DNA of 32,332 bases. Origin: Gammaproteobacteria bacterium (GTDB taxonomy: Bacteria > Pseudomonadota > Gammaproteobacteria > Steroidobacterales > Steroidobacteraceae). Below, piece after piece: positions 1 to 7,390 of the stretch (position 1 is its first letter; each line of letters opens with the position of its first letter). A model generated the notes under the pieces. It was not told where the DNA came from and did not search any database. It was given only the letters and a program-made list of their open reading frames with translations. The DNA lies in the NCBI GenBank assembly GCA_025355165.1, contig JANYAD010000100.1, positions 1-32,332 on the forward strand. The letters are read 5' to 3'. Made by a program: the position numbers and the translations under genes.

Positions 1-541
1 GCATCGCCTCCGTAAGCGCGCGCTTGGCGATCGCCACCGGCATCTCGCTCGCCGTTGAGGGCGCGAATCCGGCCCCCACCTGAACCGCCAGGGTCTGCAA
101 TTGAAGTATGGCCGCCGGGCGGTACACATCGGTGCTGACCATCAATACTTTCTTGTTTTGCTTCTCGATCAGCCAGCGCGCCAGCTTCCCAGCGCTGGTA
201 GTTTTGCCGGCACCCTGCAGACCGGCCAGCATCACAACGACCGGCCGTTGCGCACGCAGATTGAGCCCCGTGCTGGCCTCACCCATCAGACGAGTCAGTT
301 CCTCGTGCACGACCTTGATGAATGCCTGTCCGGGCGTGAGGCTTTTGGCCACTTCGACGCCAACCGCGCGTGCTTTCACGGCGTCGGTGAAACTCTTGAC
401 TACCGGGAGGGCCACATCCGCATCCAGCAGGGCAAGCCGGACCTCGCGAACCGTGTCGGAAATATTGTCGTCCGTGAGCCGGCCGCGGCCGGAGAGCGAC
501 TTGAGGGCCGAGGAAAGGCTGCTGGTTAAGCGGTCAAACAT
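1..541 (-). CDS. ffh: Signal recognition particle GTPase Ffh (N-terminal part)
   Basis: Ffh binds 4.5S RNA and signal sequences of nascent inner-membrane proteins and, with FtsY, targets ribosomes to the membrane. The visible 180 codons begin MFDRLTSSLSSALKSLSGRG, the usual Ffh N-domain start. The G domain follows, with P-loop GLQGAGKTT at about residues 107-115 and DVYRPAA at about 138-144. The rest of the G domain and the M domain lie outside the window. The ATG at 541-539 matches the family start. A TATAAT box lies only 9 nt upstream, so the transcript probably has almost no leader. The gene is divergent from the ypjD-like gene, a neighbour it also has in E. coli. Identity is certain; only the 5' end is seen. 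Confidence 0.97.
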   Translation of the reverse strand, partial: MFDRLTSSLSSALKSLSGRGRLTDDNISDTVREVRLALLDADVALPVVKSFTDAVKARAVGVEVAKSLTPGQAFIKVVHEELTRLMGEASTGLNLRAQRPVVVMLAGLQGAGKTTSAGKLARWLIEKQNKKVLMVSTDVYRPAAILQLQTLAVQVGAGFAPSTASEMPVAIAKRALTEAM

Positions 542-550
542 AGTGCGGCT

Positions 551-580
551 ATTATACTTGTGTCATTATCCGCACGTCAT
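551..580 (-). promoter_or_regulatory. Predicted sigma-70 promoter of ffh, leaderless arrangement
   Basis: On the minus strand a perfect TATAAT (556-551) lies 9 nt before the ffh ATG (541). An ATGACG element (580-575) sits 18 nt upstream and matches 4 of 6 bases of the -35 consensus. A start site 6-8 nt after the -10 box would fall within about 5 nt of the start codon. No Shine-Dalgarno sequence fits in that space. Confidence 0.6.
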
Positions 581-829
581 CCAAAGGAGCCTGTCTGAGT
601 ATTCCACGTGAGCCGCGTTGGCTGGGAGAGGGAACGGATGCAAGGCGTGCGGCGCGGTTCGTAGCTCGTTCTACGGACAAAACGCGCACCGCCGCAGGCG
701 CCCCGCTCGGAGCCGATCCGAAGTACTCTGGCAGATTTCCTCTCATGCGGCATGGTGGCCTCCTCATCGGGTCCCTACCCGCCTTCGGTAGCGCCACGCG
801 CATTACTCAAACGCGCTTTTAGGCCAGCC

Positions 830-1627
830 GTGATTCTAGCCCTCGCCATAATCCTGTTCCTGCTTTACACCGCCAGCGCCTGGGCGATGTTGCGCAGTGT
901 AAAGAATCCGCGGCTCGAACCCCTTGCTTGGGTGCTTATTCTGAGCGCCATTATCGGCCATAGCGAAACCATCATGCTCATGATGCGATCCAGCGCGCGA
1001 TTCTCCATCGGGCTACTGGAAGCCATGTCGCTGCTTGGCTGGACTCTGGCGGTGCTGGCCTGCTTAGTTTCGATCGACAAGCAGAATCGCGTGCTCGGTG
1101 CCATCCTCATGTTGAGCGCGGCAGTCGGGGCTGCGATGACGGGAGCCGGCCGCAGCTATGCCGAAGCCACCAGCGTGGGCTGGGAGCTGACGGCGCACAT
1201 ACTTTTGTCCCTGGGCGCGGCGGCCTTACTGTTCGCTGCGGCCGTCACGGCAACTCTGCTGGTGTTTCTCGATCGGCGCTTGCGCACACGGCGCCTTTCG
1301 AATCTGCCCAGCGCACTGCCCCCGCTCGATGCCTTGGAAAAGGTCATGTTCAGGTTGATCGCCGCGGGTTTCGGCCTGCTGACGCTTGCACTCCTGACCG
1401 GCTTTATTTTCGTCACCAATTTATTCACGCAAAATTTGGTGCAAAAGACGGTGTTGTCAATCATTGCGTGGCTGCTCTTCGGCGTGCTCCTGGTCGGGCG
1501 CCTGCGCTTCGGCTGGCGGGGCCGGTCCGCCGTTCGCTGGACTTTGTGGGGTTTTGGGATTTTGGCGGTCGCCTATTTCGGTGTTAAGTTCGTGCTCGAA
1601 TATTTATTCGGGCGGCATTGGGGCTGA
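830..1627 (+). CDS. ypjD: YpjD-like inner membrane protein, cytochrome c assembly (CcsA-type) family
   Basis: This is a polytopic membrane protein of about eight hydrophobic segments. It resembles YpjD/CcsA-type proteins, which in related families handle haem for cytochrome c maturation; the exact role of YpjD is not established. The first segment is ILALAIILFLLYTASAWAML, and a loop carries GHSET. The frame is open from a possible ATG at 752. The GTG at 830 is preferred because it gives 265 residues, close to E. coli YpjD (about 263), and puts the start directly before the first membrane segment; only a weak AGG precedes it. Position between ffh and a CorC/HlyC-like gene reproduces the E. coli order and supports the name. 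The next gene starts 12 bp after the stop, so they are probably co-transcribed. Confidence 0.8.
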   Translation: MILALAIILFLLYTASAWAMLRSVKNPRLEPLAWVLILSAIIGHSETIMLMMRSSARFSIGLLEAMSLLGWTLAVLACLVSIDKQNRVLGAILMLSAAVGAAMTGAGRSYAEATSVGWELTAHILLSLGAAALLFAAAVTATLLVFLDRRLRTRRLSNLPSALPPLDALEKVMFRLIAAGFGLLTLALLTGFIFVTNLFTQNLVQKTVLSIIAWLLFGVLLVGRLRFGWRGRSAVRWTLWGFGILAVAYFGVKFVLEYLFGRHWG

Positions 1628-1639
1628 CGCCCCCTGCGA

Positions 1640-2920
1640 ATGGACCCCTCGCCGTCCTTAGGGCTCCTGTTCGCAGCACTGGCGGCGCTGCTCATCTTGG
1701 CCGCATTTTTTGCGGGCAGCGAAACTGCCTTGATGAGCTTGAACCGCTACCGCCTGAAGCACATGGCAGCCGCAGGCAACCGTGGAGCGCGGCTGGCGGA
1801 GGCGCTGCTGAGGCGTCCGGATCGCCTGATCGGCTTGATTCTGTTGCTCAGCACTTTGGTCAACGTCGCAGCGCCGATGCTGGTCGGATACATCGCCCTG
1901 CGTTTGGGCGGCGGCGAGTTTTTCGTGGCTTTTGGGGCTGCGATATTGGCATTCATGCTGCTGATTTTTTGCGAAGTCGCCCCTAAAACATACGGAGCGC
2001 TGCATCCGGCGCGCCTGGCACTGCCCGCCGCCTACATTTTTACCCCGCTGCTTTTTTTGCTGTATCCATTCGTGTGGTTCACCAACCTCTTGGCCAATGG
2101 CCTGCTGCGCCTATTCGGGGTATCCAGGGAGGTCGCGGCAAATTCCTTGAGCAGCGAGGAATTGCGCACCGTGGTGGCCGAGGCCGGTGCGATGATTCCG
2201 CGACGTCATCAACAAATGTTGGTCAGCATTTTGGATTTGGAAAACGCCTCGGTCGAGGACATCATGGTGCCGCGCAATGAGATCGTCGGCATCGATATCG
2301 ACGATGATTGGGACCGGATTCTGGAGCAGCTGCGCCAAAGCCAGCATACCCGCCTCCCGGTTTATCAGGGCGAAATCGACCGCATCATTGGCCTGTTGCA
2401 TATGAAGCAAGTCGTCCACGAGCTGGCGCGTGGACATCTGGATCGGGATACCCTGACCGCAGCGGCCCAAGCTCGCGAACCCTACTTTGTCCCGTCGGGA
2501 ACCACGCTCAACACCCAGCTGCTGAATTTTCAGCGTAACAGGCGCCGGCTGGCATTCGTCGTCGATGAGTACGGCGATATCCAAGGCTTGGTGACGATCG
2601 AGGACATTCTCGAAGAAATCGTCGGTGAATTTACCTCTGATCCTGCCACCATGATGCACAAGGATGTGCATGTGGAGGCGGATGGCAGTTTTGTCGCTAG
2701 CGCCTCGGCGACGATTCGTGCGCTCAATCGATCGATGCGTTGGAACCTGCCGACCGACGGACCAAAAACGCTCAACGGCTTGATTGTGGAATTTTTGGAA
2801 ACCATTCCCGAACCCGGCACCACGCTGAAGATGGCCGACTACATGCTCGAGGTCCTGCAGACCAGCGACAATGCCATCAAGACCGTCCGCATCCGCCCGC
2901 CGCTGGCTCCCTCTGCCTAA
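1640..2920 (+). CDS. CNNM/CorC-HlyC family membrane protein (DUF21, CBS pair, CorC_HlyC domain), YfjD-like
   Basis: The 426-residue protein has three parts. An N-terminal CNNM (DUF21) region (about 1-185) has four hydrophobic segments and the family motif FAGSETALMSLNRYRLKHM near residues 24-42. A tandem CBS region (about 200-330) contains EDIMVPRNEIVGI and DEYGDIQGLVTIEDILEEIVGE. A CorC_HlyC domain closes the chain (about 345-425). Relatives are linked to Mg2+/Co2+ homeostasis; the direct transport role is debated. Length and order are normal for the family. It follows the ypjD-like gene by 12 bp and ends 11 bp before the convergent radA stop. E. coli has yfjD in the same place. Confidence 0.9.
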   Translation: MDPSPSLGLLFAALAALLILAAFFAGSETALMSLNRYRLKHMAAAGNRGARLAEALLRRPDRLIGLILLLSTLVNVAAPMLVGYIALRLGGGEFFVAFGAAILAFMLLIFCEVAPKTYGALHPARLALPAAYIFTPLLFLLYPFVWFTNLLANGLLRLFGVSREVAANSLSSEELRTVVAEAGAMIPRRHQQMLVSILDLENASVEDIMVPRNEIVGIDIDDDWDRILEQLRQSQHTRLPVYQGEIDRIIGLLHMKQVVHELARGHLDRDTLTAAAQAREPYFVPSGTTLNTQLLNFQRNRRRLAFVVDEYGDIQGLVTIEDILEEIVGEFTSDPATMMHKDVHVEADGSFVASASATIRALNRSMRWNLPTDGPKTLNGLIVEFLETIPEPGTTLKMADYMLEVLQTSDNAIKTVRIRPPLAPSA

Positions 2921-2931
2921 CCCGGCGCGCG

Positions 2932-4284
2932 CTAAAAAATATCGAGCGCCTGGCTAAGCCGGATCACACCGCGAACGGTCATACCCTCGGGCGGCCGCTT
3001 CGGCACATTGGCCTCCGGCACCACTGCTGATTTGAATCCATGTTTGGCGGCCTCGCGTAATCTTTCCTCACCGAAGGGTACGGGCCTGATCTCACCGGCA
3101 AGCCCGAGCTCGCCGAATGCCACGAGCGAGTTTGAAATGGGCGAATCATTCAAGCTCGAGCGCGCCGCCATGACGATGGCCAGATCACCGGCGGTCTCGG
3201 CCAGACGCACACCGCCGACCACGTTGGCGAAGACATCCTGGCCTTGCAGCTGCAATCCCCCATGCCGATGCGCCACCGCCAACAGCATCGTCAAGCGGTT
3301 AGCGTCGATGCCGACCGCGACGCGGCGCGGATTTTGCCCAAGACTTAAATCGGCCAACACCTGTACCTCGATCAGCAGCGAGCGTGTTCCCTCCCGCATG
3401 ACGGTAATGACGCTGCCGGGGACAGGCTCGACGTGGCGGGACAGGAAAATAGCCGACGGATTCGTGACCTCGCGCAGTCCCTGCTCCACCATCGCGAATA
3501 CGCCAATTTCGTTCGCGGCGCCAAATCTATTTTTTACAGAACGCAGTACGCGGTAACGGCTGCCCGTATCGCTTTCGAAATACAGCACGGTGTCTACCAT
3601 ATGCTCGAGCACGCGCGGCCCTGCGATCTGTCCTTCTTTGGTGACATGACCCACCAGCAGCACCGCCGTACCGCTGGCCTTGGCAAAGCGAACCAGTTCC
3701 GCCGTGCATTCGCGCAACTGCGATACAGCTCCCGGCGCCGCTTCAACACGTTCGGAGTACATGGTCTGAATGGAATCCACGATCAGCACATGCGCACCCA
3801 GGCTCGATGCCGCGCCGACAATCTCCTCCACGCAGGTCTCGGCGAGCAGACGAGCCGTGGCGGCTTCCAGCCCAAGACGCCGACCCCGCAGCGCGACTTG
3901 CTTCAAAGACTCCTCCCCGGTCGCATACAAGACCGCACCCGACGCATTGAGGGCCGCTGCCGCCTGCAGCATCAGGGTGGATTTCCCGATGCCGGGATCC
4001 CCGCCAATCAAGCTCACCGAGCCTGGTACGAGGCCACCGCCCAACACTCGATCCAGCTCCGCTGAGCCGGTGGTCAGTCGCGCGGATTCCGCGACCGCCT
4101 CGGCGGCAAGCGATGTCGAGGCGTCGATTCGCTTAAGCTGGGCAGAGCTTTGCTGGCGCGGATTGGCCGCCGAAACTTCCGCCGCGAGCGTATTCCACTC
4201 GCCGCAGGCGGCACATTGACCCTGCCATTTTGGCGCATCAGCGCCGCAATTTTGGCAAATAAAAACCTGTTTCAACTTGGGCAT
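2932..4284 (-). CDS. radA: DNA repair protein RadA (Sms)
   Basis: RadA is a RecA-like ATPase and DnaB-type helicase that drives branch migration during recombinational repair. The order of parts is canonical: a C4 zinc finger (CQNCGADAPKWQGQCAACGEWNT) at about residues 10-32; a RecA core with Walker A GGDPGIGKST near residue 95; the RadA-specific KNRFG motif; and a C-terminal Lon-protease-like domain. The frame opens 15 bp earlier at an upstream ATG (4299), but the start at 4284 (MPKLKQVFIC) fits the family and gives 450 residues, the usual length. The gene is convergent with the CorC-like gene and divergent from the kinase gene, and appears to be a single-gene unit. Confidence 0.95.
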   Translation of the reverse strand: MPKLKQVFICQNCGADAPKWQGQCAACGEWNTLAAEVSAANPRQQSSAQLKRIDASTSLAAEAVAESARLTTGSAELDRVLGGGLVPGSVSLIGGDPGIGKSTLMLQAAAALNASGAVLYATGEESLKQVALRGRRLGLEAATARLLAETCVEEIVGAASSLGAHVLIVDSIQTMYSERVEAAPGAVSQLRECTAELVRFAKASGTAVLLVGHVTKEGQIAGPRVLEHMVDTVLYFESDTGSRYRVLRSVKNRFGAANEIGVFAMVEQGLREVTNPSAIFLSRHVEPVPGSVITVMREGTRSLLIEVQVLADLSLGQNPRRVAVGIDANRLTMLLAVAHRHGGLQLQGQDVFANVVGGVRLAETAGDLAIVMAARSSLNDSPISNSLVAFGELGLAGEIRPVPFGEERLREAAKHGFKSAVVPEANVPKRPPEGMTVRGVIRLSQALDIF

Positions 4285-4317
4285 GGGCGTACTTCGCACG
4301 GATTTGTGAATTTAGGG

Positions 4318-4348
4318 TTGCAGGTATTGCGGCCCGATCACCTATACT
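4318..4348 (+). promoter_or_regulatory. Possible promoter of the kinase-phosphatase-FHA cluster
   Basis: TTGCAG at 4318-4323 and TATACT at 4343-4348 are separated by 19 nt. The -10 box matches 5 of 6 consensus bases; the spacing is long. It is the only reasonable sigma-70-like pair in the short gap between radA and the kinase gene. Confidence 0.35.
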
Positions 4349-4381
4349 GACCGGCTTCTAAGCTCGGATTATGTCTATTGC

Positions 4382-5761
4382 ATGAGCAAATTTGGACTGA
4401 TCGCAGCGATTGCCGGCTTTGGGATCCTAGCAGCCGCCCTCGTGCTCGGGTTGCTGGCTGATTTGCATACCTGGACTTGGCTGTGGATGCCCGGTGCGGC
4501 GCTGCTGGCGGTCGGCGGTGCCGTTTATCTCTGGTCTCGGTCCAAGCCTGCGGCCGCCCTACCCATGCCGGCTTCCAAGACCACGGTGGGTTCTGACACC
4601 GCGCGACTACTCGATAACTTCGAGCAGCGCTTTGCGGAGCTCAAGGGCCGCAAACCAAACGGCACCGTGCTAGGGGACCTGTATACACTCGGGACCCAGT
4701 TGGAACACCGAGGACGTCTCTCGCAGGCCACGGCCGTTTACCGCCACTTGGCCCGCTTTGATGGCAGCTATAAAGATGTCACCGCGCGATTGCGGCGGCT
4801 CATGGACGTCGATCGCGCTCAACCCAAAGACGCGCCCGCAGCCACCCCGCCTTCCTTGGAAACCACGCCGGATATACGCGCCGTACCGCGCGAGCGTCCC
4901 GCGGTTGCAGCAGTGTCCGAGATGGACCGGTTGGGCCGCTACCAACTGGAGCGCGAGATCGGCCGCGGAGCGATGGGTATCGTCTATTTGGGGCGCGACA
5001 CGGCCATCAATCGCATGGTTGCCATCAAGGCCATCCCGCTCGCAAGCGAGTTCAGCGACGCGGAACTGACTGAAGCACGAGCCCGATTTTTTCGGGAAGC
5101 AGAAACCGCGGGTCGACTGAATCATCCGAACATCGTGACCATTTACGATGTCGGCGAAGAGCGAGGGTTGGCCTATATCGCCATGGAATATCTCAAGGGC
5201 CGTCACTTAAGCGACTACACCAAGGCGCAGAATCTGCTCGAGCCGCGCAAGATATTGGACATCGCCGCGCGAACCGCCGGAGCACTGGGATTCGCTCATA
5301 AGCAGCAGGTCGTTCATCGCGATATCAAACCGGCGAACCTCATGTACGATACGGGCACCGATGTTCTGAAAATCACCGATTTTGGCATCGCGCGATTGAG
5401 CGATGCGGGAACTACGCGGACCGGCATCGTGCTTGGAACTCCGTCCTTCATGTCGCCCGAGCAGCTCGAAGGACGAACTGTGACAGGTCACTCGGACTTG
5501 TTTTCCCTGGGTGTTAGCCTATTTCAATTGTTAACCGGCCAGCTTCCGTTCACCGCTGATTCGATGACCGGCCTGATGCAACAGATCGCCGAAGCGCCCC
5601 ACCCGCCGCTGCGAGCATTCCGACCGGATTTGCCCGCTTGCATCGGAAGCGTGGTCGATCGAGCACTGGCCAAGAATCCAGAAGCACGGTACGACTCGGG
5701 CGCTCAAATGGCTGCAGCTCTAGAGGACTGCAAGTCTCGGATCCCGAGCGGTTTACCATGA
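4382..5761 (+). CDS. Membrane-anchored Hanks-type Ser/Thr protein kinase
   Basis: The 459-residue protein starts with two hydrophobic segments (about 5-27 and 33-51). A linker follows with a helical TPR-like stretch (about 95-140), then a complete kinase domain (about 187-450). Active-site elements are all present: glycine loop GRGAMG (194-199), VAIK lysine K216, alpha-C glutamate E239, HRD D314 with N319, DFG D333, and the SPE form of APE (358-360). Both membrane segments are N-terminal, so the kinase domain should be cytoplasmic, with no large external sensor. This differs from PASTA kinases. A PP2C phosphatase and an FHA protein follow directly, suggesting a phosphorylation-reversal-readout module. 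The substrate is unknown. No good Shine-Dalgarno sequence precedes the ATG. Confidence 0.93.
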   Translation: MSKFGLIAAIAGFGILAAALVLGLLADLHTWTWLWMPGAALLAVGGAVYLWSRSKPAAALPMPASKTTVGSDTARLLDNFEQRFAELKGRKPNGTVLGDLYTLGTQLEHRGRLSQATAVYRHLARFDGSYKDVTARLRRLMDVDRAQPKDAPAATPPSLETTPDIRAVPRERPAVAAVSEMDRLGRYQLEREIGRGAMGIVYLGRDTAINRMVAIKAIPLASEFSDAELTEARARFFREAETAGRLNHPNIVTIYDVGEERGLAYIAMEYLKGRHLSDYTKAQNLLEPRKILDIAARTAGALGFAHKQQVVHRDIKPANLMYDTGTDVLKITDFGIARLSDAGTTRTGIVLGTPSFMSPEQLEGRTVTGHSDLFSLGVSLFQLLTGQLPFTADSMTGLMQQIAEAPHPPLRAFRPDLPACIGSVVDRALAKNPEARYDSGAQMAAALEDCKSRIPSGLP

Positions 5762-5805
5762 ATGGATTGAATAGAATGATACATAAAGCGTCTAAAAATC
5801 CATGA
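5758..5805 (+). other. 15-codon bridging reading frame between kinase and phosphatase genes
   Basis: An ATG at 5758 overlaps the kinase stop (ATGA). It opens a frame encoding MNGLNRMIHKASKNP whose TGA at 5803-5805 overlaps the phosphatase ATG at 5802 (again ATGA). The frame therefore links the two genes exactly by two 4-bp overlaps. It may couple translation of the phosphatase to the kinase, or be coincidence. There is no evidence that the peptide itself has a function. Confidence 0.3.
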
Positions 5806-6626
5806 GTTTGAAGGGGAAAATTGCCAGCGTTGCGCTTACGGACACCGGAAAAGTCCGAGAGCACAATGAGGACATGATCGGCAGCGAGGCGGACATCGGC
5901 CTGTTTGTGCTGGCCGATGGCATGGGCGGCTACAATGCGGGCGAAGTCGCGAGTGGTATCGCCGTCAAAACCATCATCAATCTGGTGCGGGATGCTTTCT
6001 TGCGGGAAGACTTGAGCGTACGCGACCAGGAGTCCGGCCTAACGCGCCCCAGCATCATTTTGCGTGATGCTATTCACAGGGCGAACAAGATCATTTATCA
6101 CACCTCGAAGACCCAGCCGCAATGCGAAGGCATGGGAACGACGGTGGTAGCCTGCTTGTTCCATGACAACAAGGTATCGATCGCTCATGTGGGTGATTCA
6201 CGCGCCTATCGGCTGCGGGACAACCGCTTCGAGCAGCTGACCTTGGATCATTCGCTGCTGCAGGAGCTCGTAGACCGAGGTTTTTACTCGCAACAGGAAG
6301 CACAGCGGGCCACCAATAAGAATTATGTTACACGTGCGCTCGGGGTGGAGCAGAATGTCGAGGTCGAGATCCACGAGCAGCCGGCGCAGAAAAGTGACTA
6401 CTACGTACTGTGTTCCGACGGCCTTTCTGACATGATTGAAGATGAGGACATTCACTTAACAATCAGCACCTTTAGTGCTAATCTTGATACGGTTGCTAAG
6501 CAGCTGATTCAGCTGTCGAACGATAATGGCGGCCGGGATAATGTCTCTGTGATTATGGCGCACGTCGAGGAGCCGTTCCCGGCTCACCGGCGTATATTGG
6601 ACAAAATCTTGGGATGGTTCGGCTAG
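5802..6626 (+). CDS. PP2C-family Ser/Thr protein phosphatase
   Basis: This 274-residue metal-dependent phosphatase (PrpC/Stp type) would remove phosphates placed by the adjacent kinase. Metal-binding and catalytic motifs of the family are intact: REHNED (19-24), ADGMGG (38-43, metal ligand D39), GMGTT (111-115), HVGDSRAYR (130-138), SDG (206-208, D207) and GGRDN (244-248, D247). There is no signal peptide or membrane segment, so it is cytoplasmic. Length is typical of the stand-alone bacterial family. It lies 40 bp after the kinase stop and 15 bp before the FHA gene, so the three are probably one transcript. Confidence 0.95.
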   Translation: MSLKGKIASVALTDTGKVREHNEDMIGSEADIGLFVLADGMGGYNAGEVASGIAVKTIINLVRDAFLREDLSVRDQESGLTRPSIILRDAIHRANKIIYHTSKTQPQCEGMGTTVVACLFHDNKVSIAHVGDSRAYRLRDNRFEQLTLDHSLLQELVDRGFYSQQEAQRATNKNYVTRALGVEQNVEVEIHEQPAQKSDYYVLCSDGLSDMIEDEDIHLTISTFSANLDTVAKQLIQLSNDNGGRDNVSVIMAHVEEPFPAHRRILDKILGWFG

Positions 6627-6641
6627 CAAATTGGAGTCTTA

Positions 6642-7358
6642 ATGGCACGCCTGATGCTCAGCTTGGACGGTAATGTCCTCGCGGAATACAACATGAATAA
6701 AGAGCGCTACACCATTGGGCGCCTTCCGGATAACGATATTCGTATCGACAACCCCGCGGTGAGCGGCCACCACTCGCTCATCATCAACATTTTGAATGAC
6801 TCCTTTTTGGAGGACTTGAACAGCACCAACGGCACCTATGTCAACGGCAAGCTGATTAAGAAACATGCGATGCAACATGGCGACGTCATCACGGTCGGCC
6901 ATCACCAATTGCGGTTCGTCGACAGCCAGGATGGTGAAGTCGAACAGGATGAATTCGAAAAAACCATGGTCATCACGCCCAGCTCGCAGGGTGAGGACCG
7001 TATCCGGCGCGTCAGCGCCGCGGTCGATCAGGCCGCAAAGGCGGTCGCTGCCAAGCGGCCGAGCGTGCCTGAAAATGCCACTGCTCTGCCCAAGGCCAAG
7101 CTGCAGGTATTGAGCGGCGCCTTTGCCGGCCGAGAGCTCGAGCTCACCAAGGCATTGACGACGCTGGGGCGTCCCGGTGTTCAGGTGGCGGCGATCACGC
7201 GCCGTGCCGAAGGCTATTTCATCGTGCACGTGGACAGTGGAAAAGAGAACGATTATCCGCAGGTCAATGGCGTACCGATCGGACCCCAGGCGCGGCGCCT
7301 GAACGACAACGATGTCGTGCAGCTGGCCGGCGTTAAGATGGGATTCTTCGAAAGCTAG
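6642..7358 (+). CDS. FHA-domain protein (one canonical and one degenerate FHA domain)
   Basis: FHA domains bind phosphothreonine peptides. The first domain (about 1-95) has the signature positions: YTIGR (R27), SGHH (41-44) and the NGTYVNG loop (63-69). A linker (about 96-150) holds EKTMVITPS, a threonine context that could be a target of the neighbouring kinase; this is inference. A second FHA-like fold (about 150-236) keeps LGRPG and the NGV/L-D-V core but lacks the clear S-x-x-H motif, so it may not bind phosphopeptide. A GGAG Shine-Dalgarno lies at 6632-6635 before the ATG. The protein is probably the readout arm of the kinase/phosphatase module, either as a phospho-switch or as an adaptor. 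Confidence 0.9.
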   Translation: MARLMLSLDGNVLAEYNMNKERYTIGRLPDNDIRIDNPAVSGHHSLIINILNDSFLEDLNSTNGTYVNGKLIKKHAMQHGDVITVGHHQLRFVDSQDGEVEQDEFEKTMVITPSSQGEDRIRRVSAAVDQAAKAVAAKRPSVPENATALPKAKLQVLSGAFAGRELELTKALTTLGRPGVQVAAITRRAEGYFIVHVDSGKENDYPQVNGVPIGPQARRLNDNDVVQLAGVKMGFFES

Positions 7359-7390
7359 GGCCGCGGGATTTTTCGGGACGGGCCCGCGCC

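Noticed and set aside
552-803. Minus-strand open frame of 83 codons upstream of ffh
   Set aside because: It covers the ffh promoter and overlaps the ypjD-like 5' region; its Arg/Pro/Ser-rich product looks like noncoding GC-rich sequence.
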